Part shown: positions 38,445-48,187 of the stretch, piece by piece
How positions within the stretch are numbered: position 1 is the stretch's first letter
Layout of the letters: each line of letters begins with the position of its first letter
NCBI RefSeq assembly: GCF_040111675.1
Contig: NZ_CP157794.1
Span: forward strand, 3,493,501 to 3,557,500
Source: Salinarimonas sp.
GTDB taxonomy: Bacteria; Pseudomonadota; Alphaproteobacteria; Rhizobiales; Beijerinckiaceae
Direction of reading: 5' to 3'
DNA: 64,000 nucleotides
Notes under the pieces: generated by a model
Told to the model about the DNA's origin: nothing
The model's database searches: none
Seen by the model: only the letters and a program-made list of their open reading frames with translations
Translations under genes and position numbers: made by a program

Positions 38445-39818
38445 TCACGGGCTTTCGTCCAGCCCCCCGGTCTTGAGAAAGTGCTCCAGCCAATGGATGT
38501 CGTACAGGCCGTTCTGGATATCTTGGTTCCGAACGAGCGTCCTGAAAAGGGGGAGCGTCGTGTCGACGCCGTCGACGACGAACTCGTCGAGGGCGCGGCG
38601 AAGGCGCATCAGGCACTCGTTGCGCGTGCGGCCGTGCACGATCAGCTTGCCGACGAGCGAATCGTAGTGCGGCGGGATGCGATAGCCCTGGTAGGCGGCG
38701 GAATCGACGCGCACGCCGAGCCCGCCCGGCGGGTGGAAATAGGTGATGGTGCCGGGCGAGGGCCGGAAGGTCGCGGGATGCTCGGCGTTGATGCGGCACT
38801 CCACCGCGTGGCCCTCGATCCGCACGTCCTCCTGGCGGACCGTGAGCGGGTTGCCGGCGGCGATGCGGATCTGCTCGTTCACGAGATCGATCCCGGTGAT
38901 CATCTCGGTCACGGGATGCTCCACCTGGATACGGGTGTTCATCTCGATGAAGTAGAATTCCCCGTTCTCGTACAGGAATTCCACCGTGCCGGCGCCGGCG
39001 TAGTGCAGCTCCTGCATTGCCTTGGCGACGATCCCGCCGATGCGGGCGCGCTCCTCGGCGTTGAGCGCCGGCGAGGGGCCCTCCTCCCAGACCTTCTGGT
39101 GGCGGCGTTGCAGCGAGCAGTCGCGCTCGCCGAGGTGGATCGCGTTGCCGCGCCCGTCGCCGAGGACCTGGATCTCGATGTGGCGGGGCTTCTCGAGGTA
39201 CTTCTCGATATAGACCGCGTCGTCGCCGAAGGCGGCCTTGGCCTCGGTGCGGGCGGTGACGAAGGCGTGGACGAGCTCGCCCTCGTCGCGCGCGACCTTC
39301 ATGCCGCGCCCGCCGCCGCCGGCGGCGGCCTTGATCAAGACGGGATAGCCGATCTCCGCCGCCACGCGGCGCGCGCTGTCCTCGTCGTCGACGCCGCCCT
39401 CGGAGCCGGGCACGCAGGGGATGCCGAGGCGCTTGGCGGTGCGCTTCGCCTCGATCTTGTCGCCCATGATGCGGATGTGCTCGGGCTTGGGCCCGATGAA
39501 GGCGATCTTGTGGTCCGCCAGCACCTCCGCGAAGCGGGCGTTCTCCGACAGGAACCCGTAGCCGGGGTGGATCGCGTCGGCGCCGGTGATCTCGCAGGCC
39601 GAGATCAGCGCCGGGACGTTCAGGTAGCTGTCGCGCGCGGGCGGCGGGCCGATGCAGACGCTCTCGTCGGCGAGGCGCACGTGCATGGCGTCGGTGTCGG
39701 CGGTGGAATGCACCGCGACGGTCGCGATGCCGAGCTCCTTCGCGGCGCGCAGGATGCGCAGCGCGATCTCGCCCCGGTTCGCGATGAGGATCTTGTCGAA
39801 CATGCGCCCGGCCGTCAT
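38445..39818 (-). CDS. accC: Acetyl-CoA carboxylase, biotin carboxylase subunit
   Basis: ATP-dependent carboxylation of biotin on AccB, first half-step of fatty acid synthesis. 457 residues; [16 protein letters not shown] at the start, ATP-grasp glycine loop [13 protein letters not shown] near 165, [14 protein letters not shown] near 295, and a C-terminal RMRRAL-like cap. The frame start ATG 39818 overlaps the accB stop by 4 bases; an internal ATG at 39803 would give the more common length of about 450. Coupled to accB. Confidence 0.96.
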   Translation of the reverse strand: MTAGRMFDKILIANRGEIALRILRAAKELGIATVAVHSTADTDAMHVRLADESVCIGPPPARDSYLNVPALISACEITGADAIHPGYGFLSENARFAEVLADHKIAFIGPKPEHIRIMGDKIEAKRTAKRLGIPCVPGSEGGVDDEDSARRVAAEIGYPVLIKAAAGGGGRGMKVARDEGELVHAFVTARTEAKAAFGDDAVYIEKYLEKPRHIEIQVLGDGRGNAIHLGERDCSLQRRHQKVWEEGPSPALNAEERARIGGIVAKAMQELHYAGAGTVEFLYENGEFYFIEMNTRIQVEHPVTEMITGIDLVNEQIRIAAGNPLTVRQEDVRIEGHAVECRINAEHPATFRPSPGTITYFHPPGGLGVRVDSAAYQGYRIPPHYDSLVGKLIVHGRTRNECLMRLRRALDEFVVDGVDTTLPLFRTLVRNQDIQNGLYDIHWLEHFLKTGGLDESP

Positions 39819-40309
39819 TCGATGATCATCAGGGGCTCGCCGAACTCCACCGGCTGCCCGTCCTCGAACAGGACCTCGACGACGGTGCCGGCGCGCGGCG
39901 CGACGATGTCGTTGAACGTCTTCATCGCCTCGATCAGCAGGACGCGCTGCCCGGCCTCGACCTGGGAGCCCACCTCGACGAAGGGCTTCGCCTCGGGCGA
40001 GGGACGGCGATAGGCGGTGCCGACCATCGGCGAGGTGACGGCGCCGGGATGCTCGCGCGGGGACGCCTTCGGCGCGGGCGCCGGCGGCGCCGCCATGGCG
40101 GCGGCCGGCGCGGGCGCGGCCGGAGCGTGCGCCGGCGCGGCTTGCGGCGCGTAGTGCGGCGCGGCGACGGTGAGGGCCTGCGCCGGCTGGCGCGCGACGC
40201 GGATGCGCAGATCGCCCTTCTCGACCTCGATCTCGGTCAGGTCCGTCTCGGAGATGAGACCGGCGAGCTCGCGCACGAGCTCGGGATCGAAGGGGCTGTT
40301 CCTGGCCAT
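39815..40309 (-). CDS. accB: Acetyl-CoA carboxylase, biotin carboxyl carrier protein
   Basis: 164 residues. N-terminal dimerisation part ([28 protein letters not shown]), a Pro/Ala-rich hinge at about 43-85, and a biotinyl domain with the acceptor lysine K130 in IEAMK. Ends MIIE. Lies 22 bases after aroQ and overlaps accC. Confidence 0.95.
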   Translation of the reverse strand: MARNSPFDPELVRELAGLISETDLTEIEVEKGDLRIRVARQPAQALTVAAPHYAPQAAPAHAPAAPAPAAAMAAPPAPAPKASPREHPGAVTSPMVGTAYRRPSPEAKPFVEVGSQVEAGQRVLLIEAMKTFNDIVAPRAGTVVEVLFEDGQPVEFGEPLMIIE

Positions 40310-40331
40310 GGGTGAGGGTGCTCCTACTCGT

Positions 40332-40793
40332 TCAGGGGCGCGCGGCGGCGTCGGGCCGGGCGCGCAGCGCCGACAGGCAGGCGTCGAAGCCGAGCGTGTA
40401 GCTCGCGGCGCCGAAGCCGGCGATGACGCCCTTGCAGACGGGCGCGATCATGGAATGGTGGCGGAAGCTCTCGCGGGCGTGCACGTTCGAGAGGTGGATC
40501 TCGACCGCGAGCGCGCCCGAGCCGGCGATCGCGTCCCGCAGGGCGATCGAGGTGTGGGTGTAGGCGCCCGCGTTGATCACGACGCCCGCGCCCTTCAGGC
40601 CCGCCTCCTGCACGGCGCTGACGAGGGCGCCCTCGTCGTTCGTCTGCAGGAAGGTCAGCGCCACGCCCTCGGCCTCGGCCTTCGCCCGCAGCCGCGCCTC
40701 GATGTCGGCCAGCGTCTCGTGGCCGTACACGGCGGGCTCGCGCCGGCCGAGGAGGTTGAGGTTGGGACCGTTGAGGACGTGGATCTCGAGCAT
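40332..40793 (-). CDS. aroQ: Type II 3-dehydroquinate dehydratase
   Basis: Third shikimate-pathway step. 153 residues: LNGPNLNLLGRREPAVYG (active-site loop with Arg and Tyr), NAGAYTHTSIALRDA, VEIHLSNVHARESFRHHS, all diagnostic. ATG 40793 chosen because the family begins just before HVLNGPN; the open frame runs upstream to 40814. Confidence 0.95.
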   Translation of the reverse strand: MLEIHVLNGPNLNLLGRREPAVYGHETLADIEARLRAKAEAEGVALTFLQTNDEGALVSAVQEAGLKGAGVVINAGAYTHTSIALRDAIAGSGALAVEIHLSNVHARESFRHHSMIAPVCKGVIAGFGAASYTLGFDACLSALRARPDAAARP

Positions 40794-40925
40794 GTCACCG
40801 TCGACCGTGCGCACGGGCGAGCGCCCGCCGCGCCGCCCGACGCGCCGTCATAGCGGGAAGCCGCGTGCGACGAAAGGGGGAAGCGGCGCGGATCGCCGCA
40901 TCCGCCGCCCCCGCCCACAGCGCGA

Positions 40926-41714
40926 TCAGCAGCTCGGGCTTCCGCAGGCGCGGGTGTTCTCCACCGCCTGGGTGAGGCGCTCCTCGCCCACCGCGCCGAA
41001 GATCACGCCGTCGCCGACCACCCAGGCCGGCGTGCCGGTGAGGCCGAGCTTGTCGGCGAGCTCGACGTTGGCGGTGATGATCTCGCGCACGCGCTCGGAC
41101 TTCATGTCCTCGTCGAGGCGCGCCATGTCGAGGCCCATCTCCTCGGCGACCTGGAGCGCGCGGTCGGCGTCGATCTGGCCGCGGGAATTGAGCACGTCCA
41201 TGTGGAAGCGCGCGGCCTCCTCGGCGTCCATCTGCTCGAAGGCGGCGATGCCGACGCGCGCGGCGCCGAGGGAGCCCGGGCCGAGGACCGGGAAGTCCTT
41301 GAGCACGACGCGCAGGTTCGGATCCTTCTCGATCATCGCCATGACGTCGCCGAGCGCGCGCTTGCAGAAGCCGCAATTGTAGTCGAAGAACTCGACCAGG
41401 GTGACGTCGCCTTCCGGGTTGCCCAGCACCACGTCGTCCGGCGAGCGGAACAGCAGCTCGGCCGACTCGGTGAGCGCCTCGCGCTGGCGGGCCTCCTGCG
41501 CGGCGACCTCGCGGCGCTCGAGCTCGGCGAAGACCTCGCGCATGATCTCGGGATTCTCGAGCAGGTACTCGCGGACGATCTCGCCGATGGCCTCGCGCTC
41601 GGCGGCGTCGAAGGTCGCGTCCTGCGCGAGAGACTGCGGCGCTGCGCCCGCGGCGACGGCGAGAAGGGCGGCGAAGCCGGCGGCGGCGGCGGTCGTCTTG
41701 AGGTACGAGAACAT
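40926..41714 (-). CDS. DsbA-family periplasmic thiol:disulfide protein
   Basis: 262 residues. Signal peptide to about residue 30 (ending QSLAQ), a helical dimerisation-like N-terminal region (about 35-90), then a thioredoxin fold with active-site C114-G-F-C117 and cis-proline TGTPAW near 230. Resembles ScsC/Com1-like members. Extra C-terminal cysteines (ACGSPSC). Between the M48 protease and aroQ. Confidence 0.9.
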   Translation of the reverse strand: MFSYLKTTAAAAGFAALLAVAAGAAPQSLAQDATFDAAEREAIGEIVREYLLENPEIMREVFAELERREVAAQEARQREALTESAELLFRSPDDVVLGNPEGDVTLVEFFDYNCGFCKRALGDVMAMIEKDPNLRVVLKDFPVLGPGSLGAARVGIAAFEQMDAEEAARFHMDVLNSRGQIDADRALQVAEEMGLDMARLDEDMKSERVREIITANVELADKLGLTGTPAWVVGDGVIFGAVGEERLTQAVENTRACGSPSC

Positions 41715-41749
41715 GGGTCTGTCGGTCCTGTGCTTGCGCGGCTTTCGGT

Positions 41750-43171
41750 TCAGCGGCGGTTCTCGGGAACGAACTCGTAGATGTCGCGCGCGCGCCGCCA
41801 GGCGGGCGTGCCTTCCACGAGGCTGCGCATGGCGCGGAACGCCTGCGTCTGGCCGTTGGTGACGTCGCCCGCGGCCATGTAGTACTCCGCGGTGGCGAGC
41901 TCGGCGAGACCGATCTGCCCGGTGCGGCCATAAGCCATGGCGAGATGACGGTAGGCGTCCGGTGATTCGGGCTCGGCGCGCGTCGCGCGTTCCAGCTGGC
42001 GGACCGCCTCCTCCAGGCTCGCGCCGTCGCCGAGCGCGATCAACGTCTGGCCGTAGAGCACGCGGATCGTCGGCGCGCCGTCGGAGAGCTGCACGGCGCG
42101 GCGCAGGCTCTCGACGGCCTCGCGCGGGCGCGCGCTCTCGAGCAGGAGCTGCCCGCGCAGCTCGTGGAAGTAGGGGTTCGAGGGCTGCTCGCGGATCAGC
42201 CCGTCGATCGCCTCCACCGCCTCGCGCGAGCGGCCGGTGCGATGGGCGGCGACCGCGCGGGCGTAGCGCGCCGGCGCGGACGTGTCGTAGGGCGGATAGC
42301 GGCGCAGCACCGACTCGGGGCTGTCGACGAAGCCGAACAGCTTTGCGCGCGCGAGATCGTGGCGGGCCTGCAGCGCCGGCGGGTCCCTGCGGTCGCGATA
42401 GGGGCTCTCCGCCGCGAGCCGCTCCAGCTGCGAGATGCGCTCGGCCGGCAGCGGATGGCTCTGCAGGTAGGGATCGATGCTAGAGCGGAAGAGGCCCGTA
42501 TCCGCGAAGCGCCGGAAGGTCGTGATCATGCCAACGGGGGACTGCCCGGTCGCCGTGAGATAGCGGACGGCCGCGACATCCGCCGCCTGTTCCTCCGAGC
42601 GCTGGTAGGAGAGGAGGTTGCGGCGGACCATCTCCTGGGAGCCCGAGAAGATGCCCGCCACCCCGAGCCCCGGATTGCCGACGTTCGGCCCGCCCTGGAC
42701 CGCGCCCGCCATGGCGCCGGCGCCGAGCAGCATGCCGACCACCGACATCAGCTTGGCGTTCGACACCTCCTGGCGCAGCCGCGCCAAATGGCCGCCGGCG
42801 ATGTGGCCGGTCTCGTGCGCGATGACGCCGATGATCTCGTTGGGCGTCTCCGCCGTCATCAGCGCGCCGATATTGAGGAAGATCCGCTGGCCGTTGGCCA
42901 CGAAGGCGTTGAAGGAACGGTCGTTGATCAGGACGATGTCGGTCGCGCTCGCGTCGATGCCGGCCGCGCGCAGGATCGGCCGGGCGTAGTCGCGCAGGAG
43001 CGCTTCGATCTCCGCGTCGCGCACGATCGGGATGCCGCGGCCCTGCGCCTCGGCCGCCTGGATCGGCGCGAAGGCGAGGACGCCGGCGAGCGCCGCCGTC
43101 GCTGTCCGGCGCGCGGCGCGGGACAGGCGAGCGCCCAGGGTGGCGAGGATACGGCGAGGAGGCGTCGTCAT
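41750..43171 (-). CDS. M48-family metalloprotease with TPR-like C-terminus (BepA-like)
   Basis: 473 residues. Signal peptide ending near EAQ (residue 43), zinc motif HETGH at 119-123 with AGGHLARLRQE after it, downstream zinc Glu region RSEEQAADVAAVRYL. Residues about 285-470 form helical TPR-like repeats (AVAAHRTGRSREAVEAIDGLI, RGQLLLESARPREAVESLRRAV). Likely periplasmic, with a role in outer-membrane protein quality control, by analogy with BepA. First gene of the operon through aat. Confidence 0.92.
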   Translation of the reverse strand: MTTPPRRILATLGARLSRAARRTATAALAGVLAFAPIQAAEAQGRGIPIVRDAEIEALLRDYARPILRAAGIDASATDIVLINDRSFNAFVANGQRIFLNIGALMTAETPNEIIGVIAHETGHIAGGHLARLRQEVSNAKLMSVVGMLLGAGAMAGAVQGGPNVGNPGLGVAGIFSGSQEMVRRNLLSYQRSEEQAADVAAVRYLTATGQSPVGMITTFRRFADTGLFRSSIDPYLQSHPLPAERISQLERLAAESPYRDRRDPPALQARHDLARAKLFGFVDSPESVLRRYPPYDTSAPARYARAVAAHRTGRSREAVEAIDGLIREQPSNPYFHELRGQLLLESARPREAVESLRRAVQLSDGAPTIRVLYGQTLIALGDGASLEEAVRQLERATRAEPESPDAYRHLAMAYGRTGQIGLAELATAEYYMAAGDVTNGQTQAFRAMRSLVEGTPAWRRARDIYEFVPENRR

Positions 43172-43299
43172 CGTGATCTCGGCGAACGGCTTTGCGCCTT
43201 GCGGGAGCTGCGCTGATACGGGTACAGGCTAGCGGCGAAGATGGTCAAATCACGGTTTCGTCGACGCGACCCGCGCGCAACCCCCGAAAGGTCCCCCCG

Positions 43300-44484
43300 A
43301 TGAACGACGAGACGAGCCGCGCCCCGCTCGCGCCGGCGATCGCGGCGCGCGCCGAGAAGGTCGCGCCCTTCCTCGCCATGGACGTGCTCGCCCGCGCCGC
43401 CGCCAAGGAGCGCGCCGGCGATCACGTCGTCCACATGGAGGTCGGCCAGCCTTCCGCTCCGGCGCCGCGCGCCGCGCGCGAGGCCGCGAAGGCCGCGATC
43501 GACGTCGGGCGGATCGGCTACACCGAGGCGCTCGGCATCGCGCCCCTGCGCGAGCGGATCGCGCGGCTCTACCGGGACGCCTACGGGGTCGAGGTCTCGC
43601 CGCAGCGCATCGTGGTGACGACGGGCTCGTCCGCCGGGTTCGTGCTGGCCTTCCTCGCCCAGTTCGAGCCGGGCGACCGCGTCGCCATCACCGCGCCGGG
43701 CTACCCGGCCTATCGCAACATCCTGGAGGCGCTCGGCGTCGAGCCGGTCACCATCCCGCTCGAGAAGGCGAGCGGCTACGTCATGACCGGCGCCGCGCTC
43801 GAGGCGGCGCACGCCGCGGCGCCGCTCGAGGGCGCGCTCGCCATGAGCCCGGCGAACCCGTCGGGCACGATGATGGACGCAGCCACGCTGGCCGATGTCG
43901 GCCGCGTCTGCCGCGAGAAGGGCCTGTGGTTCGTCTCCGACGAGATCTATCACGGCCTCACCTACGGCGCGCCGGCCGAGACGGCGCTGCGCTTCGACCC
44001 CGACGCGGTGATCGTCAACTCGTTCTCGAAGTATTATTGCATGACCGGCTGGCGCATCGGCTGGCTGGTCGTGCCCGAGCGCCTCGTCCGCGTCGTCGAG
44101 CGGCTGGCGCAGAGCCTCTACATCTCCGCGCCCTACCTGTCCCAGGTCGCGGCGCTGGCGGCGATGGACGCCACCGAGGAGCTGGAGGCGGTCAAGGCCG
44201 GCTACGCCCGGACCCGGGCGATGCTGCTGGACGAGCTGCCCCGCATCGGCCTCGACGACCTGCATCCGGCGGACGGCGCGTTCTACGTCTACGCCAACGT
44301 CGCGCGCTTCACCAACGACAGCCTCGATTTCTCCCGCCGCCTGCTGGACGAGGCCGGCGTCGCCGCCACGCCGGGCGTCGATTTCGACCCGATCGACGGA
44401 TCGCACTGGCTGCGCCTGTCCTTCGCCGGCTCCTTCGAGGAATGCCGCGAGGGCGTGCGGCGCATCGGCGCCTTCCTGCGCTGA
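43300..44484 (+). CDS. Class I/II aminotransferase
   Basis: A 394-residue PLP enzyme. VGQPSAPAP, TTGSSAGFVLAFLA, SPANPSGTMMD, VSDEIYHGLTYG and the Schiff-base lysine in NSFSKYYCMTGWRIGWLV, followed by LRLSFAGS at the end. Amino donor unknown; the closest feel is to aspartate/aromatic-like aminotransferases. AAAGG before ATG 43300. GNAT gene follows after 9 bases. Confidence 0.92.
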   Translation: MNDETSRAPLAPAIAARAEKVAPFLAMDVLARAAAKERAGDHVVHMEVGQPSAPAPRAAREAAKAAIDVGRIGYTEALGIAPLRERIARLYRDAYGVEVSPQRIVVTTGSSAGFVLAFLAQFEPGDRVAITAPGYPAYRNILEALGVEPVTIPLEKASGYVMTGAALEAAHAAAPLEGALAMSPANPSGTMMDAATLADVGRVCREKGLWFVSDEIYHGLTYGAPAETALRFDPDAVIVNSFSKYYCMTGWRIGWLVVPERLVRVVERLAQSLYISAPYLSQVAALAAMDATEELEAVKAGYARTRAMLLDELPRIGLDDLHPADGAFYVYANVARFTNDSLDFSRRLLDEAGVAATPGVDFDPIDGSHWLRLSFAGSFEECREGVRRIGAFLR

Positions 44485-44493
44485 GGCGGCCCC

Positions 44494-45135
44494 ATGCACG
44501 CGCCCATGGACGCCCCCGCGCCCGAGACCCTCGCCTGCCGGCTCGACGGCTACACCGACCTGCCGCCGGGCAAGCTCGCCAACGTCGTGACCTATCTGGA
44601 GATGCGCGCGCCGCCGCCGCAGCGGCGCGCCGTGCCCCGTCCGGATCTCTCGCTCGTTGCGACCGACACGCGGCTCGCGCCCTATCGCGCGCTGTTCCGC
44701 CGCATCGGCGCGCCCTGGCTGTGGATGGGCCGGCTCGCGCTCTGCGACGCCGCGCTGGAGGCGACGTTGCGCGATCCGCGGCTCGTCTCGCGCACGCTGG
44801 TGCGCGCGGGCGAGGCGATCGGGCTCGTCGAGCTGTTCTTCGACGGGGGCGAGGCGGAGATCGCCTATTGCGGCGTCGTGCCCGAGGCGATCGGGACCGG
44901 GGCGGGGCGGTTCCTGATGGACGCGGCGGTCGCGCAGGCCTTCGCACGGCCGATCGCGCGGCTGACGGTGCACACCTGCACCTTCGACCATCCGGGCGCG
45001 GTGGCTTTCTACCAGCGCTCGGGCTTCACGGCCACCAAGCGCGCCGTCGAGATCCACGACGATCCGCGGCTCGCCGGGATGCTGCCGCGGGACGCGCGCG
45101 TCGACGCCTGGCCGGTGATCGATCCGAGCGCGTGA
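44494..45135 (+). CDS. GNAT-family N-acetyltransferase
   Basis: 213 residues. IAYCGVVPEAIGTGAGRFLMDAAVAQAF (acetyl-CoA loop) and LTVHTCTFDHPGAVAFYQRSGFTATKR give a clear GNAT fold. Probably co-transcribed with the aminotransferase. Target unknown. Confidence 0.88.
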   Translation: MHAPMDAPAPETLACRLDGYTDLPPGKLANVVTYLEMRAPPPQRRAVPRPDLSLVATDTRLAPYRALFRRIGAPWLWMGRLALCDAALEATLRDPRLVSRTLVRAGEAIGLVELFFDGGEAEIAYCGVVPEAIGTGAGRFLMDAAVAQAFARPIARLTVHTCTFDHPGAVAFYQRSGFTATKRAVEIHDDPRLAGMLPRDARVDAWPVIDPSA

Positions 45136-45141
45136 GGCGCG

Positions 45142-45564
45142 TCAATAGGGCCGCGCCGCGCGCGACAGGGCCACCGCGTCGAGGGTCGCCTGCTCGCGGG
45201 CGTTCGCCGCCGAGCGCTCGGCGCCGCGCTCGCGGTCGTCGAGCACCTCGACCTTCTTGAGATCCTCGAAGGCCTCGGCGAGCTGTCCTTGCGCGTCGTC
45301 GAGCTGGACCTTCAGGTCCTCGGCCGAGCGGCGCAGGTTGTCGCGGCGCTGCGCGGCGGCCTTGGCGTAGGTCGGATAGGCGAAGTGCGCGGTATCGGAG
45401 ATGCCGGCCTTCTGCTCCTCGGCCGCGATCTCCCGCTCGAGCTCGGCGGCCATGCGCTCGAAATCCGCCATCATCATCTCGATCTGAGCGACCTTGCGGC
45501 GCTTCTCGTCGAGCTGAAAGCGCTTCAAACGGATGAGCGTCTCACGCGACTTCATCGCTTGCAT
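45142..45564 (-). CDS. fliJ: Flagellar export protein FliJ
   Basis: 140 residues, almost entirely a charged coiled coil (residues about 8-115), as in the FliJ stalk of the flagellar type III export gate. MKSRETLIRLKRFQLDEKRRKVAQIE is typical of alphaproteobacterial FliJ. Sits just after fliI, its functional partner. Confidence 0.85.
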   Translation of the reverse strand: MQAMKSRETLIRLKRFQLDEKRRKVAQIEMMMADFERMAAELEREIAAEEQKAGISDTAHFAYPTYAKAAAQRRDNLRRSAEDLKVQLDDAQGQLAEAFEDLKKVEVLDDRERGAERSAANAREQATLDAVALSRAARPY

Positions 45565-45578
45565 TCTCCAGGGGACGA

Positions 45579-46937
45579 CTATCCTCGCGGAGCGTCGAGC
45601 AGCTCCGCGAGACGGCGGTAACCATCGCCGATGGAGGTTGACTCTTCCTTACCCTGACCGAGAAACCCTTCCAGATCGGGATTGAGCGCGATCGCCTCGT
45701 CGACTTCCGGAGAGGAACCGGGCCGATACGCGCCCAATCGGATCAATTCCTCCATATCGGCATAGGTCGCCATCACCTGCCGCGCGCGCTGCACGTGCCG
45801 CAGGTAGGCCGGATCGCAGGACCGCGGCATGGTGCGCGAGACGCTCTTCAGCACGTTGATCGCCGGGTAGCGCCCGCGCTCGGCGATGGCGCGCTCCATC
45901 ACCACGTGTCCGTCGAGGATGCCGCGCACGGCGTCGGCCACGGGCTCGTTGTGGTCGTCGCCCTCGACCAGCACGGTGAACAGGCCCGTGATGACGCCCG
46001 CGCCGGCGCCGGGCCCGGCGCGCTCGAGCAGCCGCGGCAACTCGGAGAAGACGGTGGGCGTGTAGCCCTTGGCGGTGGGCGGCTCCCCCGCGGCGAGCCC
46101 GATGTCGCGCTGGGCCATGGCGAAGCGCGTCACCGAATCGATCATGCACAGCACGGAGCGGCCGGCGTCGCGGAAATATTCGGAGAGCGCGAGGGTGAGG
46201 TAGGCCGCGTTGCGGCGCATCAGCGCCGGCTCGTCCGAGGTGGCGACCACGACGACCGAGCGCGCGAGGCCCTCCTCGCCCAGATCGTCCTGCAGGAATT
46301 CCTGGACCTCGCGCCCGCGCTCGCCGACGAGGCCGATCACCGCGACGTCGGAGGCGGCGTTGCGCGCGAGCATCGAGAGCAGCACCGACTTGCCGACGCC
46401 CGAGCCCGCGAAGATGCCGAGCCGCTGGCCCTGGCAGCAGGTGAGGAAGGTGTTGAGCGCCCGCACCCCGAGATCGAGCGGCGGGCCGACGCGGCGACGG
46501 GCGTGGGCCGGCGGCGGCTCGTTGCGGAAGGGCTGGAAGACCTCGCCCGTCTGCAGCGGGCCCTTGCCGTCGATGGGACGGCCCAGCGCGTCGACCACGC
46601 GCCCGAGCCAGGCGGAGGAGGGGCGCACGCCCCCCGCCGCGGCGCGGACGTAGGCGGGGCAACCCCGGCGCACGCCCTCCAGCACGCCGAAAGGCATGGC
46701 GAGCGCCTTGTCGCCGGAGAAGCCGATCACCTCGCAGGGCACCCGCGCGCCCGCGGCGATCTCGATCTCGAGCCGCCCGCCGAGCGTCATCGCCGCCACC
46801 GGGCCGGCGATCTCGACAAGCAGGCCGCGCACGGCGGCGACGCGGCCGTAGAGCGAGACCGGCTCGACCGATTCGAGCGCTTTGAGGGCCGATTCGAGGC
46901 GTGTCGGGGATCCGGAGGGTTCGTTCAACGGCGTCAA
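45579..46937 (-). CDS. fliI: Flagellum-specific ATPase FliI
   Basis: Hexameric ATPase of flagellar export. About 450 residues; Walker [10 protein letters not shown] near 175, GERGREV, Walker B-like [47 protein letters not shown]. The start is non-ATG: TTG 46937 in the long frame, or more likely TTG 46928, which has AGAAGG 9 bases upstream. Divergent from ctrA, sharing its 5' region. Confidence 0.94.
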   Translation of the reverse strand: MTPLNEPSGSPTRLESALKALESVEPVSLYGRVAAVRGLLVEIAGPVAAMTLGGRLEIEIAAGARVPCEVIGFSGDKALAMPFGVLEGVRRGCPAYVRAAAGGVRPSSAWLGRVVDALGRPIDGKGPLQTGEVFQPFRNEPPPAHARRRVGPPLDLGVRALNTFLTCCQGQRLGIFAGSGVGKSVLLSMLARNAASDVAVIGLVGERGREVQEFLQDDLGEEGLARSVVVVATSDEPALMRRNAAYLTLALSEYFRDAGRSVLCMIDSVTRFAMAQRDIGLAAGEPPTAKGYTPTVFSELPRLLERAGPGAGAGVITGLFTVLVEGDDHNEPVADAVRGILDGHVVMERAIAERGRYPAINVLKSVSRTMPRSCDPAYLRHVQRARQVMATYADMEELIRLGAYRPGSSPEVDEAIALNPDLEGFLGQGKEESTSIGDGYRRLAELLDAPRG

Positions 46938-47010
46938 CCTTCTGTTTACCCGCTTCGTTAAGACTGGAACATGCCGAGATTAAGCCTGTCCGGGCGATCG
47001 GCGCCAGTGC

Positions 47011-47178
47011 GAGTCGCGAGAGTCGCTTACGGCAGTTTCTTCACACGCGACGTGAGCTGAATGGAGCACTGAATCGAACGCTGACTCAAGGAATTAGGCC
47101 GATTCGTGAAGATATTTGCGCGGCCCCCTTGCGCGGGAGAATCAGTTTGTTAACCATTGGGGCGTAGCGTCGCGAGTC
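47011..47178. promoter_or_regulatory. ctrA/fliI promoter region with GANTC cluster and CtrA half-site
   Basis: Seven GANTC sites (starting 47011, 47020, 47071, 47083, 47101, 47139 and 47174) lie in 168 bases of the 325-base space between fliI and ctrA. One CtrA-type half-site TTAACCAT is at 47150-47157. GANTC is the CcrM methylation site in this class and controls ctrA timing in Caulobacter; here the same is inferred. Nothing else coding is seen in 46938-47262. Confidence 0.75.
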
Positions 47179-47262
47179 GCAAATGGTGGGAGCGCTTCCG
47201 GTTCGTCCGGGAGAAGGCGGGATCCCCCGTCAGGGCTCCACAACCAGGCTGGGGATGAAAGG

Positions 47263-47964
47263 ATGCGCGTACTTCTCATCGAAGACGACAGCGCGACGGC
47301 GCAGAGCATCGAATTGATGCTCAAGTCCGAGAACTTCAACGTCTATACGACGGATCTCGGCGAGGAGGGCGTCGATCTCGGCAAGCTGTACGATTACGAC
47401 ATCATCCTCCTCGATCTGAACCTGCCGGACATGTCCGGCTACGAGGTGCTCCGGACGCTCCGGGTCGCCAAGGTCAAGACGCCGATCCTGATCCTCTCCG
47501 GCCTCGCCGGCATCGAGGACAAGGTGCGCGGTCTCGGCTTCGGGGCGGACGACTACCTGACGAAGCCCTTCCACAAGGACGAGCTCGTCGCCCGCATCCA
47601 TGCCATCGTCCGGCGTTCGAAGGGCCACGCCCAGTCGGTGATCACCACCGGCGACCTCGTGGTCAATCTCGACACCAAGACGGTGGAGGTCGCGGGCGCC
47701 CGGGTGCACCTGACGGGCAAGGAGTACCAGATGCTGGAGCTCCTCTCTCTGCGCAAGGGCACCACGCTGACCAAGGAGATGTTCCTCAATCATCTCTACG
47801 GCGGCATGGACGAGCCCGAGCTGAAGATCATCGACGTCTTCATCTGCAAGCTGCGCAAGAAGCTCGCCAACGCGAGCCAGGGCAAGAACTACATCGAGAC
47901 GGTCTGGGGCCGTGGCTACGTGCTGCGCGAGCCCGAGACCGCCGAGGACCGCATGGCCGGCTGA
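47263..47964 (+). CDS. ctrA: Cell-cycle response regulator CtrA
   Basis: Master OmpR-type regulator of the alphaproteobacterial cell cycle, DNA replication start and flagellar genes. 233 residues: receiver domain opening [20 protein letters not shown], phosphoacceptor D51 (LLDLNLPD), switch K in [11 protein letters not shown] near 105; DNA-binding winged helix from about 125 ([32 protein letters not shown]). Ends EDRMAG. Strong ribosome binding site GGGGATGAAAGG before ATG 47263. Confidence 0.97.
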   Translation: MRVLLIEDDSATAQSIELMLKSENFNVYTTDLGEEGVDLGKLYDYDIILLDLNLPDMSGYEVLRTLRVAKVKTPILILSGLAGIEDKVRGLGFGADDYLTKPFHKDELVARIHAIVRRSKGHAQSVITTGDLVVNLDTKTVEVAGARVHLTGKEYQMLELLSLRKGTTLTKEMFLNHLYGGMDEPELKIIDVFICKLRKKLANASQGKNYIETVWGRGYVLREPETAEDRMAG

Positions 47965-48187
47965 TCGCCGGCCGGCATCCGCGCCCTCGCCGCCGGCGCC
48001 ACCCCGGCCCGCCGGTGGGAGGGGGCGCGTATCCGCCGACGCCCGCCCGCGGTGCCCCCGCGCGGCGGGCGTCGGCGCGTTCGGGCCGGGCGCGATGCGG
48101 GTCGTGCGCACCCGCGACGTCCGTAGCGGTTGACCTTCGCGCCCGTCCGGGCGAACTCTCCCCCGCGCGGAGACGTTCGACCTCACG

